This document shows, in pieces, positions 5,089 through 7,427 of a stretch of DNA of 7,427 bases. Source of the stretch: Chlamydiae bacterium RIFCSPHIGHO2_12_FULL_49_9 (GTDB taxonomy: Bacteria > Chlamydiota > Chlamydiia > Chlamydiales > SM23-39); assembly GCA_001794935.1 (NCBI GenBank), contig MGLY01000086.1, positions 43,784 through 51,210 on the forward strand, written 5' to 3'. Under the pieces are notes generated by a model. That model saw nothing but the letters and a program-made list of their open reading frames with translations. It had not been told where the DNA came from and did not search any database. The position numbers and the translations under genes were made by a program. How positions within the stretch are numbered: position 1 is the first letter of the stretch; each line of letters opens with the position of its first letter.

Positions 5089-6330
5089 ATGCTTCGAATC
5101 TTTTTGTCTTTGCTAGTCGTTATTCCCTCTTTACTTGTCGGGAAAGAGAAGATCTGTCTAAACATGATCGTCAAAAACGAAAGTCAAATCATCACGCGCT
5201 GTCTCGACTCTGTTAAGCCTGTGATCGATTACTGGGTGATTGTCGACACAGGATCGACAGATAACACGATCGAAGTGATCAAAGAGCACATGAAAGACAT
5301 TCCGGGAGAGCTCCATGAACGGCCCTGGGTCAACTGGGGGGCAACTCGCACCGAGGCATTCAAGCTCGCCTTTGAAAAGGGGGATTATATTCTCTTCATG
5401 GATGCAGATGACATTTTGGAGTTCGATCGGGAAAAAGGCTTTCCCATTTTGACGGCCGACCTCTACCATATGTGGCGCGGCAACAAAGGATTTACCTACT
5501 TAAAACCTCAGATTGTAAAAGCAAACCTTCCCTGGAGATGGGTCGGAGTCACGCACGAATACTTAGACTGTCTGGTTCCTTACAGCTCAGAGACTTTGGA
5601 GGCGGTGAAATATGTCACTCTCGATGGAGGAGCTGCATCCAAAGAGCCAAAAAGGAAGTTTCAGAAAAACGTCGATCTTCTCGAGCAGGGACTAAAAGAG
5701 GAGCCCGATAACGCGAGATACGCCTTTTATCTCGGAGAGAGCTACCGCGATCTCGGGGAAAAGGGAAAGGCTCTCGAGGTTTATCAAAAAAGAGTCAACA
5801 TGGGAGGCTGGAGCGAAGAGACTTTTTGGTCGATGCTCCAAATTGGCCATCTGCTTCGCGATATCGGCCTTCCTTCCAACATTGTAGAAACCGCCTATTA
5901 CAACGCGCACGAATTCCGTCCCCATAGGCCCGAACCGGTCTACTATCTCGCGGAAATCTACAACGAACAAGAGGACTATGAAAAGGCGTATGCCTGGATA
6001 AAAAGTCTGCAGTCGATTCCAAAGCCTCCAGAAAAAGACTCCCTTTTCAACATAGATTGGATTGAGGAATACGGTTTATTGTTTCAACTCTCCATCTGCT
6101 CTTACTATGTGGGTCAGTATCAAGAATGCCTCGCGGCTTGCGACAAATTGCTTCAGATAGATTACATGCCGGAAGGCTGGAAAAAACAAACGGGGATCAA
6201 CCGCTCTTTTCCACTCGCAAAGCTTGAAGAGATTAAAACAGAAGACGACTTGAAATCGGTAGATGTGGCAACGGTCTCTCCAGCGGGAGAGGAAGTCGCC
6301 GTTGACCTATCGGTTTCTTCAACCCCCTGA
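5089..6330 (+). CDS. GT2-family glycosyltransferase with N-terminal hydrophobic segment and TPR-like C-terminal half
   Basis: This is a GT-A fold family 2 glycosyltransferase, transferring a sugar from a nucleotide-sugar to an unknown acceptor. Residues 22-135 carry the family signature: CLNMIVKNESQIITRCLDSV, IVDTGSTDNT and the metal-binding DADD at 105-108 (FMDADDIL). PWRWVGVTHEYL (149-159) is typical of the acceptor side of such enzymes. Residues about 195-310 are helical with TPR-like features (DNARYAFYLGESYRDLGEKG, KALEVYQK, later VYYLAEIYNEQEDYEKAYAW), and a second helical stretch follows at 328-357. The last 30 residues are acidic and low-complexity. Residues 3-17 (RIFLSLLVVIPSLLV) form an export or anchor segment, unusual ahead of this catalytic fold. 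The start is secure: AGGAG at 5075-5079 lies 9 bases upstream, and the next Met (26) would cut into the fold. It lies 64 bases after dnaB and pairs with the next gene. Confidence 0.88.
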   Translation: MLRIFLSLLVVIPSLLVGKEKICLNMIVKNESQIITRCLDSVKPVIDYWVIVDTGSTDNTIEVIKEHMKDIPGELHERPWVNWGATRTEAFKLAFEKGDYILFMDADDILEFDREKGFPILTADLYHMWRGNKGFTYLKPQIVKANLPWRWVGVTHEYLDCLVPYSSETLEAVKYVTLDGGAASKEPKRKFQKNVDLLEQGLKEEPDNARYAFYLGESYRDLGEKGKALEVYQKRVNMGGWSEETFWSMLQIGHLLRDIGLPSNIVETAYYNAHEFRPHRPEPVYYLAEIYNEQEDYEKAYAWIKSLQSIPKPPEKDSLFNIDWIEEYGLLFQLSICSYYVGQYQECLAACDKLLQIDYMPEGWKKQTGINRSFPLAKLEEIKTEDDLKSVDVATVSPAGEEVAVDLSVSSTP

Positions 6331-6336
6331 AACGCT

Positions 6337-7254
6337 ATGATTTTCCGCGCTCTTATATGTGGACTGCTGCTGCTTTTGAACTTCTCCTCTCTTGATGGAG
6401 CTGTCAAAGAAAGGCCTAAAAGAAAGACTCGCTACGAGCTTTCCATTTGCGCTCTGATCAATGAAGATATGAGGCACCTAAAAGAGTGGATTGAGTATCA
6501 CAGAGTGATCGGCGCCGACCACTTTTATCTCTATGATACGGGGAAAGGAGATAAATCCAAAGACGCGCTCAAAACCTATATCAAAACGGGAGTCGTCTCG
6601 CTGATTCGATGGAATGAATACGACGCCCCAAAAGATGAGAAAGACATTTCGATTTGGTCTTTAAGCACGCAGGTGCCGGCATATGAAAATGCAATTCACG
6701 TCCGCGCCGCCTCGAATACAAAATGGCTCATCTGTTTGGACTTAAACGAGTATCTCGTTCCGCAAGAAAGTGACTCGATCCTCAATGTGCTCCAAAAATA
6801 TAGCGATGCTCCGGGGATATTGATTCCAAGCGACTGCTTCAATTCCTCTGAAGGAACATCTGATCTGGGCAGTGACCTCACCATTCAACACAGAGAGCTG
6901 ATCTCATCTCCCGATGAGAACTCTTTGCGGGCGGTGAAAAAAATCATCTTCAAGCCATCCCTTTGTTTAGGATTTAGCTGGCCTCCCTACGAGTGTCTTT
7001 TCAAAGACGACCTCAGCCCCACCGAACTGAACCGCTCTGAGCTCAGAGTCAATCGGTATGTTTATGAAGGAAAGCCTTATGTAGAAAACCTGAAAAAGAA
7101 ACTTCGGGTCGACAATCGAGCGCTGACAGATGCAGAGCTTACCGCTCTATTAAAACAGGGATATCAAATTGAAGATCAAGAGCGAGCTATCGATCGGTTT
7201 TTGCCAAAGCTTCGCGACCGCCTCGGAATCGGATTACCTTGGGATAAACAATGA
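6337..7254 (+). CDS. GT92/DUF23-like glycosyltransferase-related protein with signal peptide and altered motif residues
   Basis: The layout resembles glycosyltransferase family 92 (DUF23) proteins: SICALINEDMRHLKEWIEYH at 36-55, GADHFYLYDTG at 59-69, KWLICLDLNEYLVP at 129-142, KKIIFKP at 201-207 and LRVNRYVYEGKPYVENLKKK at 236-255. In this family the central motif is usually D-x-D-E and the later one reads roughly N-H-Y. Here they are D135-L-N137-E138 and N-R-Y, so the metal-binding Asp and the His are replaced. The protein may be an altered or inactive relative. Residues 5-18 (ALICGLLLLLNFSS) form a signal-peptide core, with a plausible cleavage near Asp20-Gly-Ala22 before the basic VKERPKRK. 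It starts 6 bases after the upstream stop and has no ribosome-binding site, so translation is probably coupled to the upstream gene. The family call rests on remembered motifs; another DUF23-like or GT2-like family is possible. Confidence 0.8.
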   Translation: MIFRALICGLLLLLNFSSLDGAVKERPKRKTRYELSICALINEDMRHLKEWIEYHRVIGADHFYLYDTGKGDKSKDALKTYIKTGVVSLIRWNEYDAPKDEKDISIWSLSTQVPAYENAIHVRAASNTKWLICLDLNEYLVPQESDSILNVLQKYSDAPGILIPSDCFNSSEGTSDLGSDLTIQHRELISSPDENSLRAVKKIIFKPSLCLGFSWPPYECLFKDDLSPTELNRSELRVNRYVYEGKPYVENLKKKLRVDNRALTDAELTALLKQGYQIEDQERAIDRFLPKLRDRLGIGLPWDKQ

Positions 7255-7287
7255 CCGCGCATTCAAAAAATGAGCTTGCAGGGAGAT

Positions 7288-7322
7288 AAAAAAAAGTTTA
7301 GGATTTCCACCCTGAACTTTTT
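7288..7322 (+). terminator. Intrinsic terminator after the glycosyltransferase pair
   Basis: AAAAAGTTTAGG (7291-7302) pairs with CCTGAACTTTTT (7311-7322) to give a 12-bp stem with one G-U pair and loop ATTTCCAC. An 8-base A-run (7288-7295) leads into the stem and the stem ends in five T's, so it could work in either direction. It lies 33 bases after the stop codon. A small second hairpin, CTACT-GAA-AGTAG, follows at 7328-7340. Confidence 0.6.
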
Positions 7323-7377
7323 AAACACTACTGAAAGTAGATCTTGTTGGGTCCCATTTTTCACTGTTTTTCGTTGA

Positions 7378-7421
7378 TTCTTCTCCTATCCCTTTTTTTT
7401 TCTCCACTCCCTCTTTTTTCT
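7378..7421. other. Polypyrimidine tract at the right window edge
   Basis: Of 44 bases, all but two (both A) are C or T, with runs of nine and six T's. No open reading frame, ribosome-binding site or RNA gene is visible between 7255 and the window end on either strand. The tract is probably intergenic and leads toward a gene outside the window. Confidence 0.5.
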
Positions 7422-7427
7422 AAAGAT

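Noticed and set aside
5472..5711. 79-codon + strand open frame
   Set aside because: It lies out of frame inside the GT2 gene, whose own frame shows clear family motifs.
7251..7289. 12-codon frame overlapping the last stop codon (ATGA)
   Set aside because: It is too short, has no ribosome-binding site of its own and no recognisable features.

Overview
The window most likely comes from a chlamydia-like bacterium (order Chlamydiales, probably an environmental or amoeba-associated family). The evidence is the chlamydial character of the DnaB exteins (for example the N-terminal run KESEMMVLGCMLTSVN), rho followed by a membrane-anchored protein of the kind I recall beside rho in Chlamydia, and dnaB close to rho. 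This is recognition from memory, not a database result. All supported genes lie on the + strand.

Layout. Bases 1-861 are the C-terminal two thirds of the transcription terminator Rho, cut by the left window edge. A 279-residue membrane-anchored protein with a winged-helix-like middle follows (919-1758), then a complete tRNA-Ser(GCU) at 1810-1899 with a well-spaced promoter. Between the tRNA and dnaB lies a 150-bp sequence (1914-2063) that folds on itself almost base for base: a long interrupted stem carrying four small side hairpins, two on each arm, with imperfect 20-bp terminal inverted repeats bounded by TA. It looks like a MITE-type element. dnaB (2103-5024) encodes the replicative helicase, interrupted at the Walker A motif (GK^T) by a 491-residue intein with intact splicing blocks and an apparently intact LAGLIDADG homing endonuclease. 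The last two genes (5089-6330 and 6337-7254) form a tight pair of glycosyltransferase-like proteins, each with an N-terminal hydrophobic export-type segment ahead of the GT-A fold. A hairpin terminator and a polypyrimidine stretch close the window.

How it fits together. rho, tRNA-Ser and dnaB are housekeeping genes for transcription termination, translation and replication. Two probable selfish elements sit at dnaB: the structured repeat just upstream and the intein inside it. The glycosyltransferase pair looks like accessory, possibly exported, sugar-modifying functions. The parts most worth following are the nested hairpin element, the P-loop intein, and the two glycosyltransferase-like proteins with signal peptides, the second of which has altered motif residues.
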